DNA from: Planctomycetia bacterium
GTDB lineage: Bacteria > Planctomycetota > Phycisphaerae > Phycisphaerales > SM1A02
DNA: 7,023 nucleotides
Assembly: GCA_005798965.1 (NCBI GenBank)
Contig: SYIB01000224.1
Span: forward strand, 1-7,023
Reading direction: 5' to 3'
Shown here: in pieces, positions 5,678 through 7,023 of the stretch
How the letters are laid out: each line of letters opens with the position of its first letter
How positions within the stretch are numbered: the stretch's first letter is position 1
The notes under the pieces: model-generated
What the model was told of the DNA's origin: nothing
Database searches by the model: none
The model's input: the letters and a program-made list of their open reading frames with translations, nothing else
Program-made: the position numbers and the translations under genes

Positions 5678-6241
5678 ATGCGTAGCCCAGTGTTCATGGC
5701 AGCCCTCCTCGTGGCCGTGCTCCTGGACAGCGCCTTCCTCCAGGTGCTCTCCGTTGGAGGAGCGCGGCCATGGCTCTTTCCGGCGGTGCTCGCGTTCGTC
5801 TGCTTCAACGCCAGCAAGTCAGCGGCGTGGTGGGGTGCACTGGGCATGGGTGTGCTCTATGACCTTGTGTCTCCAGTGGCCGCTCCCGGTGGCACCACAA
5901 TCGTGGTGGTGGGCCCGAACACCATCGGTTGCCTGCTCGCCGCGGCGGCCGCGATACCGCTTCGAGGCGTGGTGTTCAAGCGCAATCCCGTGGCCGTGGG
6001 TGTGCTGGCCGGTGCGCTGCTCGTGATTCATCAAGTCGGTTGGTTCGCTGCATGGACCATCCGTGGATGGCTGGGCGATCCCGTGCCGTGGACCGTGGGG
6101 GAGGTGGGGGGCGCGATGCTGGCGTCGTTCTGGGCAGCGTGCGCCACGGCATTGCTCGGCATCCCAGTGAGCGTGCTCCTCGATCGGATCGCAGGCTGGT
6201 GGGGCTTCCCCCCAGTGGGCAGCGTCGCGCGACGCGTCTAG
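5678..6241 (+). CDS. mreD: Rod shape-determining membrane protein MreD
   Basis: 187 residues, slightly longer than the usual 160-180. MreD is a multi-span inner-membrane protein of the elongation complex that works with MreC to regulate the PBP2/RodA synthase. Hydrophobic segments are visible at about 4-26, 31-43, 50-66, 76-97, 103-126 and 142-169, giving five or six spans. The segment WGALGMGVLYDLVSPVAAPG (52-71) matches the MreD pattern of a Gly-rich helix ending in an Asp-Leu pair followed by a Ser/Gly-Pro loop. VLLDRIAGWW near the end is also typical in style. MreD sequences diverge strongly, so much of the certainty comes from position directly after mreC. The C-terminus ends in basic residues (ARRV). 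Confidence 0.87.
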   Translation: MRSPVFMAALLVAVLLDSAFLQVLSVGGARPWLFPAVLAFVCFNASKSAAWWGALGMGVLYDLVSPVAAPGGTTIVVVGPNTIGCLLAAAAAIPLRGVVFKRNPVAVGVLAGALLVIHQVGWFAAWTIRGWLGDPVPWTVGEVGGAMLASFWAACATALLGIPVSVLLDRIAGWWGFPPVGSVARRV

Positions 6242-6259
6242 CCGCCATACAGTGCACCG

Positions 6260-7023
6260 ATGCATCTCGATGGATCCACGTGGCGTGGCCCGGCGGTGGC
6301 GCTGTTCGATGCGCCGATTCGTGGCATGGGCCCTTTGGATGACCTGCGATCGAGCGGGGAGCATCGGCTTGGTGCACTGACTGGTCTGGAGCGGATCAGG
6401 TTGGCCTGGGGTGTGGAGGCGTCGATCGAAGCTGCACCGGCCATGCGCGCGGTCGTCGCTGAGCGTGCGCCTGACCGGGTCACGGTGGCTGGCGAGGACC
6501 TTCTGGCGATCCATGGTTGCTGCACGCTGCTGCCCGCCGTCCAGCGCGCCATCGTTGAACTTGGGCCCGGTGAAGCCATCGAGCAGGGTGGAGCCATTGT
6601 GGCCGCGCGATGCACGGCCCGCGAGCTGCGTGATTACGTGCACGGCGCCGGAGCGCTCGGTTCGCGTTCAACGGAACTTGAGGGGTCCGTCTTGGCCAGC
6701 ACGCCGTGGGCCACGCTCGATCTTCTGCCGACTACGCTCGCGAACGATCTGATCCTGCTCATCGGGCACGGTGCGGCCAGTGCGGGCGGTCGGCGCGCTG
6801 ACCTCGGCGAGCACCCGGTCCAGATTGCACCAAGCGCTACGGTCTGCCCCGGTGTGATCATTGATGCCAGCCAGGGTGCCGTCGTGGTTGCCGAAGGTGC
6901 CACCATTCGCCCGGGGGCGATCCTCGTTGGGCCCTGCGCTGTCCTTGCGGGAGCGTGGGTCGCCGAGCGGGCCATCATCAAGGCCAACTCCGTGATCGGC
7001 CCGCGGTGCAAGGTTGGTGGCGA
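6260..7023 (+). CDS. GlmU-family protein with left-handed beta-helix (5' part): putative UDP-GlcNAc pyrophosphorylase/acetyltransferase
   Basis: 254 codons are visible; the gene runs past the right edge. ATG 6260 is the first start after the in-frame mreD stop (TAG 6239-6241), only 18 bases away, and has no clear ribosome site, so it may depend on coupling to mreD. The N-terminal part (VALFDAPIRGMGPLDDLR, LGALTGLERIRLAWG, then ELGPGEAIEQGGAIVAAR at about 100-117) resembles the alternative GlmU family seen in Bacteroidota and Planctomycetota. From about 186 come hexapeptide turns of a left-handed beta-helix: IAPSATVCPGVIIDAS, GAVVVAEGATIRPGAILVGP, IIKANSVIGPRCKVGG. Such proteins are thought to make UDP-GlcNAc, feeding peptidoglycan synthesis, which fits the mre neighbours. 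The classical nucleotidyltransferase loop GxGTRM is absent from the N-terminus, as is usual in this family as I recall it. Substrate is inferred; a sugar-nucleotide transferase of other specificity is possible. Confidence 0.8.
   Translation, partial: MHLDGSTWRGPAVALFDAPIRGMGPLDDLRSSGEHRLGALTGLERIRLAWGVEASIEAAPAMRAVVAERAPDRVTVAGEDLLAIHGCCTLLPAVQRAIVELGPGEAIEQGGAIVAARCTARELRDYVHGAGALGSRSTELEGSVLASTPWATLDLLPTTLANDLILLIGHGAASAGGRRADLGEHPVQIAPSATVCPGVIIDASQGAVVVAEGATIRPGAILVGPCAVLAGAWVAERAIIKANSVIGPRCKVGG

Noticed and set aside
3587..6264. Shared 11-base word GCACCGATGCA near the mreB leader (3587-3597) and at the GlmU-like start (6254-6264)
   Set aside because: Only two copies, one overlapping a start codon, without flanking symmetry at the second site; probably coincidence.
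1..7023. Search by eye for mobile elements, CRISPR repeats, tRNA or rRNA genes
   Set aside because: No transposase, direct-repeat array, tRNA-like fold or rRNA signature was seen; the window is filled by coding genes.

Overview
The window is GC-rich bacterial DNA in which every supportable gene lies on the + strand. The genes are tightly spaced (4 to 87 bases apart), with third codon positions strongly biased to G/C. It is a cell-envelope and cell-shape cluster. In order: the 3' part of an apolipoprotein N-acyltransferase gene (lnt) that continues in frame into a HEAT-repeat domain; a membrane-anchored coiled-coil protein with a C-terminal beta-rich domain, built like MreC; a 48-residue single-span membrane protein; mreB; a divergent mreC; mreD; and the 5' part of a GlmU-family protein with a left-handed beta-helix. 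The last gene runs off the right edge.

The likely host is a planctomycete, perhaps of the Phycisphaerae. This rests on the style of the MreB protein (GTCN in the phosphate-1 loop and an extended tail after PLTCVAQGTS), on the GlmU-like protein of the type common in Bacteroidota and Planctomycetota, and on GC-rich composition. It is inference from remembered family features, not a database result, and I hold it at moderate confidence.

Layout. 1-2425: lnt-HEAT open frame, with a lipoprotein-type signal (LAGC lipobox) embedded at the junction. 2426-2512: short gap with a good sigma70-like promoter whose -35 hexamer overlaps the upstream stop codon. 2513-3557: the MreC-like gene and the 48-codon gene, probably translationally coupled. 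3558-3629: two perfect inverted repeats followed by a strong Shine-Dalgarno site for mreB. 3630-4682: mreB. 4683-4777: a gap dominated by a long stem-loop just after the mreB stop. 4778-6241: mreC and mreD. 6260-7023: GlmU-like gene, incomplete.

Working together: MreB, MreC and MreD form the core of the elongasome that places lateral peptidoglycan synthesis. The GlmU-like protein plausibly works on UDP-GlcNAc, the first peptidoglycan precursor. Lnt finishes lipoprotein maturation in the same membrane. The two unnamed membrane proteins just before mreB are good candidates for extra, lineage-specific partners of the same machine. The structured RNA elements on both sides of mreB suggest that MreB output is set separately from its neighbours within one transcription unit.
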